The position numbers were made by a program, and so were the translations under genes. DNA of 64,000 bases, from NCBI RefSeq assembly GCF_013184805.1, contig NZ_JAATNG010000001.1, positions 868,001-932,000 on the forward strand, given 5' to 3'. Below, in pieces: positions 52,141 through 59,923 of this stretch. The notes beneath the pieces were generated by a model. It had not been told where the DNA came from and did no database searches. It saw nothing but the letters and a program-made list of their open reading frames with translations. Within the stretch, counting starts at the first letter, position 1. Each line of letters opens with the position of its first letter. This DNA is from Pseudoruegeria sp. HB172150. GTDB taxonomy: Bacteria > Pseudomonadota > Alphaproteobacteria > Rhodobacterales > Rhodobacteraceae.

Positions 52141-52725
52141 ATGAACATGGCTCTGGACGCTCTGTCTGACGTCTCTGACGAGGCGCTGCTCGTCGCTTTC
52201 GGCAATGGCGACCGCGAAGCCGCGCAGGCACTGACCTTGCGGCTGACTCCGCGCGTCCTTGGTTTCGCCGCACGGATGCTGAACGATCGGGCCGAGGCGG
52301 AGGACGTGGCGCAGGAGGCGATGCTGCGGCTCTGGCGACAGGCGCCCGAGTGGCGGCAGGGCGAGGCGAAGGTGACGACATGGCTCTACCGGGTGGTGTC
52401 GAACCTGTGCACTGACCGGTTGCGCAAGAGCAGGGGGCAGGCGCTCGACAGTGTGCCCGAGCCCGAGGACGAGAGCCCCGGGGCAGAAGCGGGGCTGCAG
52501 CAGGAGGCACGGGCAAAGGCGCTCGAACAAGCGCTGCAAGAGCTGCCGGAGCGGCAGCGGCAGGCGGTGATCCTGCGCCACATCGAGGGGTTCTCGAACC
52601 CTGAAATCGCGCAGGTGATGGACATAGGCGTTGAGGCGGTCGAAAGTCTGACCGCCCGCGGCAAGAGGGCGCTGGCGGCCAATCTGGCGCCGCGGCGCGC
52701 AGAACTGGGGTACGAAGATGGCTGA
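52141..52725 (+). CDS. ECF-type RNA polymerase sigma factor
   Basis: 194 residues from ATG 52141 or 52147. Region 2 (MLNDRAEAEDVAQEAMLRLWR) and region 4 (LPERQRQAVILRHIEGFSNPEIAQVM..VEAVESLTARGKRAL) are both present. Directs transcription of a stress or metal response. Overlaps the next gene by 8 bp; that gene and the third have the placement of anti-sigma and sensor. Confidence 0.9.
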   Translation: MNMALDALSDVSDEALLVAFGNGDREAAQALTLRLTPRVLGFAARMLNDRAEAEDVAQEAMLRLWRQAPEWRQGEAKVTTWLYRVVSNLCTDRLRKSRGQALDSVPEPEDESPGAEAGLQQEARAKALEQALQELPERQRQAVILRHIEGFSNPEIAQVMDIGVEAVESLTARGKRALAANLAPRRAELGYEDG

Positions 52726-53092
52726 GACGGCTGGAAAACCACTGGACGAGACGGAGCTGGAATCTCTCTTCTCCGCCGCACGGGCCGAAGCGCCCGATCC
52801 TTCGGGTGCCTTGTTCGAGCGAATACTGGCGGATGCCGATGCGCAACTGGCGGCACGGGCGGTGCCGACCGCCGCGGACACGCGACCGCGGGGCCTGTTC
52901 GGCGGCCTGTTTGCCGGTATCGGCGGCTGGCCCGCTGCAGTGGGCCTGGCGGCGGCGGCCGTGACTGGCCTGACCATTGGTGTGGTCACGCCGGACACCG
53001 TGGACTCGCTGTCGAACGGTTACCTTTCTGCCGACTGGACGACGGCGGAGGACCTGATGCCCTCTTATGCCGGATTGCTGGGAGAAAGCTGA
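52718..53092 (+). CDS. Putative anti-sigma factor, single-pass membrane protein
   Basis: 124 residues with one helix near residues 70-92 (GWPAAVGLAAAAVTGLTIGVV), cytoplasmic N-terminal acidic helices (LDETELESLFSAAR) and a short periplasmic tail. No zinc anti-sigma motif. Identified by position after the sigma gene. Confidence 0.7.
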   Translation: MAETAGKPLDETELESLFSAARAEAPDPSGALFERILADADAQLAARAVPTAADTRPRGLFGGLFAGIGGWPAAVGLAAAAVTGLTIGVVTPDTVDSLSNGYLSADWTTAEDLMPSYAGLLGES

Positions 53093-53095
53093 CCG

Positions 53096-53602
53096 ATGAG
53101 CGATCCCGTAACAGAACCGAAACGGCGTTTTCGCTGGGGCCGGCTGGTCCTGATCCTGTCGCTTGCGTTGAACCTTCTCGTCGTGGGCCTGATAGCGGGT
53201 GCTTTGATCAAGGGCCCCCCGAAGCGGGACCACGGGCTGCCGATGCGCGACCTGGGCTTCGGCCCGTTCGTCGCCGCACTTCCCGACGGCGACCGGCAGG
53301 CACTGGCAGAGGCGATCCGCGAGCAGGAAGGCAGTTTCCAGTCGCGTCGGTCCGAGCTGCGTCGACAATTCGATGCCTTCCTCGCGGCCCTGCGCGCCGA
53401 ACCTTACGATCACCAGGCGCTGGTGCAGATCATCGAGTCACAGCAGAACGAGATCGCAGAGAGCCTTCAGGCAGGCCGCGACCTGCTGCTCGATCAGATC
53501 GCCGGTATGGACGATGGCGAACGCGCGGCCTACGCGGAATCGCTGGAGAGCGGATTGCGTAGGTGGAAGCCGGACCGTCCGCCGCCGCCGAAGAAGGACT
53601 GA
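53096..53602 (+). CDS. Periplasmic heavy-metal sensor-like protein (CnrX/Spy group)
   Basis: 168 residues. Membrane anchor (residues 18-40) and a periplasmic four-helix domain with RQALAEAIREQEGSFQSRRSELRRQFDAFLAALRAEPYDHQAL, the pattern of CnrX/Spy/CpxP-type proteins. With the sigma factor and anti-sigma it resembles the CnrYXH metal-sensing set. The metal is unknown. Ends with a Pro/Lys-rich tail. Confidence 0.8.
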   Translation: MSDPVTEPKRRFRWGRLVLILSLALNLLVVGLIAGALIKGPPKRDHGLPMRDLGFGPFVAALPDGDRQALAEAIREQEGSFQSRRSELRRQFDAFLAALRAEPYDHQALVQIIESQQNEIAESLQAGRDLLLDQIAGMDDGERAAYAESLESGLRRWKPDRPPPPKKD

Positions 53603-53635
53603 GGCCGCGCCAGGCCTGGTTGAAGAGACCCGTCC

Positions 53636-55012
53636 TCAGGCGGCGTTCGATTGAACCATGACCAGGTTGCGCCCATCCGCCTTGGCCGCATAAAGCGCGC
53701 GGTCGGCGGCCTCCAGCATCTTTGCGGTTTCGGCCTGGTAGAGATCGCTCGTCACCAGCCCGATGCTTGCGGTGACCGTGACACTGCCGGCGCTGTTAGG
53801 CAATTCGACCGACGGCTCGGCTATGGCACAGCGGATCCGGTTCGCAGTCGTGCGGGCATCGTCCAGAGCAGCGTTGCGTACGACGGCCAAAAATTCCTCT
53901 CCGCCAATGCGCGCGAGCAGATCGCCGTTGCGCAGGCAGCCGCTCATCCGGCGGGCCACCTCGACCAGAACCGCGTCTCCGGCCGCGTGGCCGAAGGTGT
54001 CGTTGATTGTCTTGAACCGATCGAGATCCAGCATCATCACCGCGAAGCACTCGCCGGCGCGGCGGGCTTCCCTTGCGATCACCTCCATGCGGTTCATCGC
54101 GTATCCGCGGTTGAACAGGCCGGTCAGTGGGTCGGTCACCGCCATCTTCAGTCTGTCACGCAGGGCTGCGCGTTGGCCGTCAGCCCGCGCTTTGCGCGCC
54201 AATTCGCGCCGCAGCCGCAGCGCGACCTCTTCGGCGTCGAAGCCGGTTTCGACAAGGTCGCTGACGCCGACGTCCAGTGCGGTGACCGCCCGTTCGGGTG
54301 CGGGGGCCGGCTGCACCAGAAGTATCGCCGCGTGCATGGTCTGGCTGCGGCAACGCAGATCCGAGATCAGGCGCAGGGTTCGTTGCGGCAACCCGACGTT
54401 TTCCGCGACGACGATGGCATCAGGTGCCGTTTCGCCGCGCAGGGCGGGTAGGGCCGATCCCTCCTGCATGATGCGGATCTTTCCGCGTATGCGGGGCGCC
54501 AGTTTTTGCCGCCAGACGACGCCCTCTGCCAGGTTCGGGACGATCAGGACGATGTCGCCGGCCGGTGCGAATGGCGGCACCGCCTCGGCAAAGCCGGGAC
54601 CCTGATCGGTATCGGTGGCGTTGGCCATTTCGGCCTCGCTGGCATGGCGGCGTAACAGATTGCGGATCCGCGCAGAGAGCAGGGCCGGTTCCGATTTCGT
54701 GTCCACCACCGCGTCGGCGCCGGCCTCCAGCGCATCGATCCGCATCCGGCAGTCGGAGCCGTCGAGCCGCAGGATCAGGGGGATCGAGCGCGTTTGTGGG
54801 TGGGTTCGCAACCTGGCGCAGAGTTCCGCGCCGTAGAGACTGCCCAGCCGCTGCGGAAGAAGGATCAGGTCGGGCGGATCGCACTGCGCGATCTGCAGCA
54901 TCTCATCGAAATCCGCGGCCTGCACGGTCTCGTAGGCGAAAGGCGCGAGGCGGGCCTTGAGGACGATGCGCTCTCCCGCTACGGAATCGGCGATAAGGAT
55001 ACGGCCCGACAT
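53636..55012 (-). CDS. PleD-like diguanylate cyclase with two degenerate receiver domains
   Basis: 458 residues from the ATG at 55012. The GGDEF domain is intact: active-site GGEEF near residue 365, and the inhibitory RxxD (RNGD) five residues before it. It makes cyclic di-GMP. Receiver 1 has LILLPQ where the phosphorylated Asp is expected (LLD) and receiver 2 has IVVAEN, so neither seems phosphorylatable. Regulation by another route is inferred. Confidence 0.86.
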   Translation of the reverse strand: MSGRILIADSVAGERIVLKARLAPFAYETVQAADFDEMLQIAQCDPPDLILLPQRLGSLYGAELCARLRTHPQTRSIPLILRLDGSDCRMRIDALEAGADAVVDTKSEPALLSARIRNLLRRHASEAEMANATDTDQGPGFAEAVPPFAPAGDIVLIVPNLAEGVVWRQKLAPRIRGKIRIMQEGSALPALRGETAPDAIVVAENVGLPQRTLRLISDLRCRSQTMHAAILLVQPAPAPERAVTALDVGVSDLVETGFDAEEVALRLRRELARKARADGQRAALRDRLKMAVTDPLTGLFNRGYAMNRMEVIAREARRAGECFAVMMLDLDRFKTINDTFGHAAGDAVLVEVARRMSGCLRNGDLLARIGGEEFLAVVRNAALDDARTTANRIRCAIAEPSVELPNSAGSVTVTASIGLVTSDLYQAETAKMLEAADRALYAAKADGRNLVMVQSNAA

Positions 55013-55109
55013 GGTGTCCTCGCACTTCCAGCTTGTGTGCGTTTCGTTCGATTTATTCTTTCGTTGGGACAGGTTAAGAAAACGTTTCGGGTTGAGTGGA
55101 GAAAGTATT

Positions 55110-55388
55110 ATGCAGCAGGATCGCGCCGAGACAGTGGCTGCACAGGCGCTTGCCTGGCTCGCGGCAAGCGACGACATGATTGGCGTTTTCCTTGGCGCGA
55201 CCGGCGCTTCTGTGGACGATATCCGCGCGCGCTCGGGCGATCCGGAATTCCTGGGGTCGGTGCTGGATTTCTTGATGATGGACGACACTTGGGTCGTGGC
55301 CTTCTGCGATTCCGGCAGTCTACCCTACGAGACTGTCATGCAGGCGCGGGCTGCTTTGCCGGGCGGCGCGCAGGTGCACTGGACCTGA
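55110..55388 (+). CDS. DUF3572 protein
   Basis: 92 residues. ALAWLAASDDMIGVFLGATG, LDFLMMDDTWVVAFC and PGGAQVHW match DUF3572, found in alphaproteobacteria. Function unknown. Divergent from the PleD-like gene, often its neighbour in this group; it ends 1 bp from the convergent dehalogenase gene. Confidence 0.85.
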   Translation: MQQDRAETVAAQALAWLAASDDMIGVFLGATGASVDDIRARSGDPEFLGSVLDFLMMDDTWVVAFCDSGSLPYETVMQARAALPGGAQVHWT

Positions 55389-55389
55389 C

Positions 55390-58300
55390 CTAGAGGTTGA
55401 TCTCCAGCACGCCGTCCGGTTCCGCCGCGCGGCTCTGGCACAGGATTATCTGGCTCTCGCGATCCTTCTTCGACAGCACGAAGTCGCGGTGTTCCACCTC
55501 GCCCGAGATGACACCGCATTTGCAGACGCCACACAGCCCGTCCGAGCATTTGACATCAACATGCACGCCCGCCGCGAGCAGCGCGTCGGAGGCGGAGATG
55601 TCTTCGGTAACTTCGATCTCCCGCCCGGATCTGGTGAGTCTCAGAGTGAATGGGTGGTTCTCGTATTCCGGCAGTTCGGGGACAGAGAAGTATTCCAGAT
55701 GCCGTGCCTCTTCCGGGAAGCCGTTGGCTTCGGCTGCGACCATCACTGCCGCCATGTAGGCATCGCCGCCGCAGGTATAGACATGCGCGCCGGCCCGATA
55801 CCTCAGCACCCGGGACAGATCCGCCCGGCTGCCCTCGTCGCTGAAATGCAGGTGCAGGCGGTTGCCCCAGGGCACGTGGCGAAGGTCCTCGAGAAAACCT
55901 GCATCCTCTCGCCGCGAGCAGGAATAGTGCAGCGCGAATTCCGCACCGATGGCATGCAGGTGGTGGGCCATGGCGATCATCGGCGTCACACCGATGCCGC
56001 CGCCCATCAGGTAGGTGAAGCTGGCAGTCTCATCGAGCGGGAAGTGGTTGATCGGATGGGAGATGAATACCCGGCGGCCTTCATGGAAGATTCGGTGCAT
56101 CAGCTTCGAGCCGCCGCGTCCTGCATCCTCGCGCAAGACGGCGATCTGGTATTTCGACCGGTCCGCCGGGTCGCCGGACAGCGAGTACTGCCGGAAGAAC
56201 TCGGGTGCGACGACGACGTCGATATGAGCGCCCGCGGTGAAGGGCGGCAGATCCGCGCCGTCAGGTAGCGAGAACTCATATTTGCTGACGCCGCCGGTCA
56301 TCTGCTCGGCTCGCGAAACCACAACCTGCAGCACCGGGCTCTCGCCCTGATCGGCGGTGTAGACATGCTCGGGCGGCACGCCATTTGCCCGCCGGGTCTT
56401 GTGCTCCTCGGCCGGGATCATCGCCTGGTACGCCTCGATCCCTGCTTCGCGGTCCATCGGGAAAGGCCAGGGATAGGGCGGCGGCGCCAGCGGAGCCGGG
56501 TACACGGCCAGCGTCTGGTCCTCGTAGCGCAGGTCGAGATCCCGCTGCAGACCGCGCGTGTTGGGCGGTTCGGCGGGCGGGCCGTAGGGCCCTTCGTCGG
56601 TCATCTCGAGGTCCCACCACCATTTCTTGACCGGGTTGATATCACCCTTCCCGACCATATCGTCGAGCTTCGCCAGCACCGGCGCGGCCTTGGGCACCGT
56701 CATCGCAGCCCAGCGGAACGGGCTTTCGGCGAAGAGCCCTTCGAGGTTCCACGGGCAGGTTTTCATGCACCGCCCGCACATGGCGCCGTTCTTCTGGCTG
56801 ACACGGTAGGTGGTGCACTTCTGGCTGTCCGATTTCCAGATCTCGTAACCGTTGAACATCAGTTTTGGACCAGCCGTGATGGCGCCGGAAGGACATTCGC
56901 GGGCGCATTTGTTGCAGGAGTTACAGAACCGCTGCAGGCCAAAGTCGATCGGCTTGTCGTGGGTGATCGGCATCGTCGTGGTCACGACACCGGATTTCAG
57001 CCGGGGGCCGAGAAACGGATTCAGGATCACCTCGCCGATACGGCTGACCTCGCCCAGACCCGACAGCAGCAGCAGCGGCGGGTGTAGAACTTCGTCGTCC
57101 ATAACCGTGTGCGTCCGGGCCGAGAACCCGAGGTTGCGAAGGTGCTGCGCAAGCACGCCGCCGACCAGCGAAAAACGCAGGTATGCGCGCATCGACTGGG
57201 CACAGCTGATCCAGTCGTCGCCGGAGGCGCCCTCCATCGTCTCGTGCCCCTGATCGACGATCATAGAAATCGCCTGGTCGTGGTAGGGCGTGATCGGCTT
57301 GCCGGCGGCGTCATGCGAATACCATGCCCAGTCCGGGCAGTCGCTGAGGCCAACTGCGTCCTGCCCGATGAAATAGAGCGCGGCCTTGATGTTGTCGGCA
57401 TTGCGCTGTGGGTCCGAGGTGGAGGGGTGAATCTCTCGCGTCTCGCCGTCCTGAAGCAATATGAATGCACCCAGAGACGGGCGGAACGCAAAGGCAGAGG
57501 CGGATTTGCGCACATAGTTGCCGTTCTTCGCCCCCTCCTGCGCCGCACGGCCAAGATCGCCGAAGAGCGAGCGCGCAAACATGTTCGCCCGTTTCGGGAC
57601 TCGAGGGACATTCGCGCGGTCGATATACGTAGTGGGTTCGTCCACCCGTTTCAGGCGTTCGAACGGATGCGGACCATCCTTGAACTCGCGCGACTTGAAT
57701 GGGTCCGCGTTCCGGGCGTTCTTTGCCTGATGGCCGAGCCCTGCCTGCCAGCCGAGCCCCGGCTTCTGGCCCGGAAGAATCGGCTTGTCCGGCTCCATTT
57801 CCAGCGTCGTCGTAATCACCGCAAGCCCGAACCGCGTACCCAGGAATGGGTTCATCGCCTCGCCATTCTCCACAGCCGCAAGCCCGGACGCGACCGCGAG
57901 CTTTTCCAGATGCACCTCCGACGCGGCACCGGAATGGGCGCGCGCCTCGTAGCCCAGAAGCCGGATGTAGTTCGACAGCGTCACCGCCGTTTCCATGGTC
58001 CGCAGGCAGGCGCGGTGCGACTGCGCGTCGAGGATCCAGTCGGTTCCGGGCTCGTCCGCGCGCGGATCGCGCGGATAATCGCAAAGCAGCACGAGGGCAT
58101 GCGTGTGATGCCGGCACTCTTTCGGCGGGGCGGCGAGGGCTTCGCGCAGGCCGGCCATGATCACGTCGATCCCGGCTGCCAGTGTCTTCGGCTGCATGGT
58201 GCGGATCTTCTCGGCCAGCCGGTCCACATCCGGGTTCGCCAGCGGCTCATCCAGCCATGCGGATGCCGGAATCTCGCAGACGCCGACCATCGCACTGTCG

Positions 58301-58581
58301 AGGTAATAGCCGAATGCCTTCAGGTGCCGCGCCCGTTCCTCCGGGTCTTCGGGGATTGTCGCGCGTGCCTTCGTCACCCCGTCGCGGGTGGCGTCGAGCA
58401 TCGCCTGATATTCCTGCATCGCGTTAACGATCGACAGCGGGTCCTCGGGGCGGCGAAAGCTCAGCCCCTGCATCGGCCCCAGCCTGTCGAGATCGACGGT
58501 CACCCCCGTCCGCGCCAGCTTTTCCAGCGGGTACGGGCCCAGATGCACCGGACGGTTCCGGTATGAAAATAGCTTACCCAT
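55390..58581 (-). CDS. Self-sufficient catabolic reductive dehalogenase (RdhA fused to reductase and ferredoxin)
   Basis: 1063 residues; GAGGAGG precedes the ATG. The N-terminal half is RdhA-like with an internal duplication (NPFLGTRFGLAVITTT near 245 and NPFLGPRLKSGVVTTT near 530). Two 4Fe-4S sets follow: CNSCNKCARECP near 550 and C..CGRCMKTCP near 590-610. Residues about 745-960 are a flavin/NAD(P)H reductase (RQYSLSGDP, GGGIGVTP), and the C-terminus is a 2Fe-2S ferredoxin (CSDGLCGVCKCG). There is no TAT signal, so it is cytoplasmic. This is the layout of BhbA/NpRdhA-type enzymes that dehalogenate haloaromatics with NADPH, B12 and flavin. Substrate unknown. Confidence 0.88.
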   Translation of the reverse strand: MGKLFSYRNRPVHLGPYPLEKLARTGVTVDLDRLGPMQGLSFRRPEDPLSIVNAMQEYQAMLDATRDGVTKARATIPEDPEERARHLKAFGYYLDSAMVGVCEIPASAWLDEPLANPDVDRLAEKIRTMQPKTLAAGIDVIMAGLREALAAPPKECRHHTHALVLLCDYPRDPRADEPGTDWILDAQSHRACLRTMETAVTLSNYIRLLGYEARAHSGAASEVHLEKLAVASGLAAVENGEAMNPFLGTRFGLAVITTTLEMEPDKPILPGQKPGLGWQAGLGHQAKNARNADPFKSREFKDGPHPFERLKRVDEPTTYIDRANVPRVPKRANMFARSLFGDLGRAAQEGAKNGNYVRKSASAFAFRPSLGAFILLQDGETREIHPSTSDPQRNADNIKAALYFIGQDAVGLSDCPDWAWYSHDAAGKPITPYHDQAISMIVDQGHETMEGASGDDWISCAQSMRAYLRFSLVGGVLAQHLRNLGFSARTHTVMDDEVLHPPLLLLSGLGEVSRIGEVILNPFLGPRLKSGVVTTTMPITHDKPIDFGLQRFCNSCNKCARECPSGAITAGPKLMFNGYEIWKSDSQKCTTYRVSQKNGAMCGRCMKTCPWNLEGLFAESPFRWAAMTVPKAAPVLAKLDDMVGKGDINPVKKWWWDLEMTDEGPYGPPAEPPNTRGLQRDLDLRYEDQTLAVYPAPLAPPPYPWPFPMDREAGIEAYQAMIPAEEHKTRRANGVPPEHVYTADQGESPVLQVVVSRAEQMTGGVSKYEFSLPDGADLPPFTAGAHIDVVVAPEFFRQYSLSGDPADRSKYQIAVLREDAGRGGSKLMHRIFHEGRRVFISHPINHFPLDETASFTYLMGGGIGVTPMIAMAHHLHAIGAEFALHYSCSRREDAGFLEDLRHVPWGNRLHLHFSDEGSRADLSRVLRYRAGAHVYTCGGDAYMAAVMVAAEANGFPEEARHLEYFSVPELPEYENHPFTLRLTRSGREIEVTEDISASDALLAAGVHVDVKCSDGLCGVCKCGVISGEVEHRDFVLSKKDRESQIILCQSRAAEPDGVLEINL

Positions 58582-58588
58582 CTCCTCC

Positions 58589-59047
58589 TCAAAGATGCGT
58601 TGGCGGCAGGTCCTCTCCCGTCATCAGTTTCTTTAGCAGGTCCTTTAGGTCCTGCCGCTCTTCCGGGCTGAGCCGTTCGGCCATGACCGCCGCATTGCTG
58701 CGGGCAATAGGCGTCGCCTGCGCCAGCAGTTCGTAGCCCGTTTCGGTAACGGCGACCGTACGGGTTCTGCCATCTCCGTTTCCGTCCTGTCGGGCGATCA
58801 GCCCAGCGACCTCCATATTGCGCAGCGCGCGGCTGACTGCTGTGCGGTCGATACCGACATAATTCGCGATTTCAGACGGTTGTCGCAATTCCTCATTGCC
58901 GACCGCGAGCAGGATCGCCCAGAATGTCCTTGGCAGACCCAGCTTGCGCAGACCGTCCTCCAGCCGTCGCTGCTGTATGCGCGCGGCAAGTGACAACTGA
59001 TAACCGAGGGAATCGTGAAGACGGTATGGTGACGACATAGTTGTCAT
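58589..59047 (-). CDS. MarR family regulator, probable controller of the dehalogenase
   Basis: 152 residues from the ATG at 59047; ATG 59038 and TTG 59053 are alternatives and no Shine-Dalgarno is evident. Winged HTH QPSEIANYVGIDRTAVSRALRNMEVAGLIARQ and wing GDGRTRTVAVTETG are typical MarR. Stop lies 7 bp before the dehalogenase start, so the two form an operon. TTGTCATTGTCA around the start region may be its operator. The inducer may be a halogenated aromatic; inference. Confidence 0.88.
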   Translation of the reverse strand: MTTMSSPYRLHDSLGYQLSLAARIQQRRLEDGLRKLGLPRTFWAILLAVGNEELRQPSEIANYVGIDRTAVSRALRNMEVAGLIARQDGNGDGRTRTVAVTETGYELLAQATPIARSNAAVMAERLSPEERQDLKDLLKKLMTGEDLPPTHL

Positions 59048-59119
59048 TGTCAATCAAATCGATGTGCCATGTCAACGCCCTGCGACCTGTGGCAAGACTG
59101 GCAGCAGAAGGGGACAGGG

Positions 59120-59833
59120 ATGACGGCAATCCGTGGGGTGCTTTTCGACAAGGACGGCACGTTATTCGATTTCGAGGCAACGTGGAGCGCCTGGGCGGCG
59201 ACGATGCTGCTGGATTTCGCCGGGGGCGATGCTGAGAGGGCGACGTCCCTTGGGGACCGCATCGGTTTCGATTACGCGGCGCGCAGGTTCGATCCGCTCA
59301 GCCCGGTTATCGCCGGAACCCCGGATGAACTCGTGGCTTTGCTCGGGCCAGGCGTTCCGGAATTCTCGCCAGACGAGTTGGTCGCCCGGCTGAACGCCAC
59401 GGCCGCAGCGGCTCCGCTGGTCGAAGCCGTGCCGCTGAAGCAGTTGATCGCGGAGCTTCGGTCTGTAGGTCTGAAACTCGGTGTCGCGACCAACGATGCC
59501 GAAGTACCGGCCCGGGCGCATCTTGCTGCCGTGGGACAGGAAGATGCCTTCGACTTCATCGCCGGTTATGATTCCGGCTTCGGCGGCAAGCCCGAACCCG
59601 GTATGTGCCTGGCGTTCGCGCGCGCCGTGGACCTGTCGCCTTCGTCCATTGCCATGGTGGGGGACAGCACGCATGATCTGGTTGCGGGACGCGCGGCGGG
59701 CATGCGCTGTATCGCGGTGCTGACCGGGATGGCGGAGGAGGAAGACTTGGCGCCGTTGGCCGATGCCGTATTGCCGAGCATCGGATATCTGAGCGACTGG
59801 ATCGCCGCACAGAACCGGCCAATTCGGACATGA
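59120..59833 (+). CDS. HAD family hydrolase (phosphoglycolate-phosphatase-like)
   Basis: 237 residues from the ATG at 59120, preceded by AGGGA. DKDGTL (residues 10-15) holds the nucleophile Asp; ATNDA and GGKPEPGMCLAFA supply motifs II and III; GDSTHD is motif IV. It dephosphorylates a small metabolite. Divergent from the MarR gene. Confidence 0.9.
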   Translation: MTAIRGVLFDKDGTLFDFEATWSAWAATMLLDFAGGDAERATSLGDRIGFDYAARRFDPLSPVIAGTPDELVALLGPGVPEFSPDELVARLNATAAAAPLVEAVPLKQLIAELRSVGLKLGVATNDAEVPARAHLAAVGQEDAFDFIAGYDSGFGGKPEPGMCLAFARAVDLSPSSIAMVGDSTHDLVAGRAAGMRCIAVLTGMAEEEDLAPLADAVLPSIGYLSDWIAAQNRPIRT

Positions 59834-59890
59834 CGGAATTGTAGAAAAACGACCTGACTGGTCGCATTCCCTCGACCTTGCTCGCGGCCG

Positions 59891-59916
59891 CTCCTGTTTG
59901 CTAGGCCAAACAGGAG
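59891..59916 (+). promoter_or_regulatory. Hairpin covering the Shine-Dalgarno of the mttB-family gene
   Basis: CTCCTGTTTG and CAAACAGGAG form a perfect 10-bp stem with CTAGGC loop. The 3' arm contains AGGAG, the only ribosome site for the ATG at 59924. Folding would block initiation. Confidence 0.7.
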
Positions 59917-59923
59917 TCGCGAC

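Noticed and set aside
51326-53413. 695-codon open frame on the minus strand
   Set aside because: Antisense to the EF-hand and sigma-factor genes; no recognisable domain.
57109-58566. 485-codon open frame on the plus strand
   Set aside because: Antisense to the reductive dehalogenase gene.
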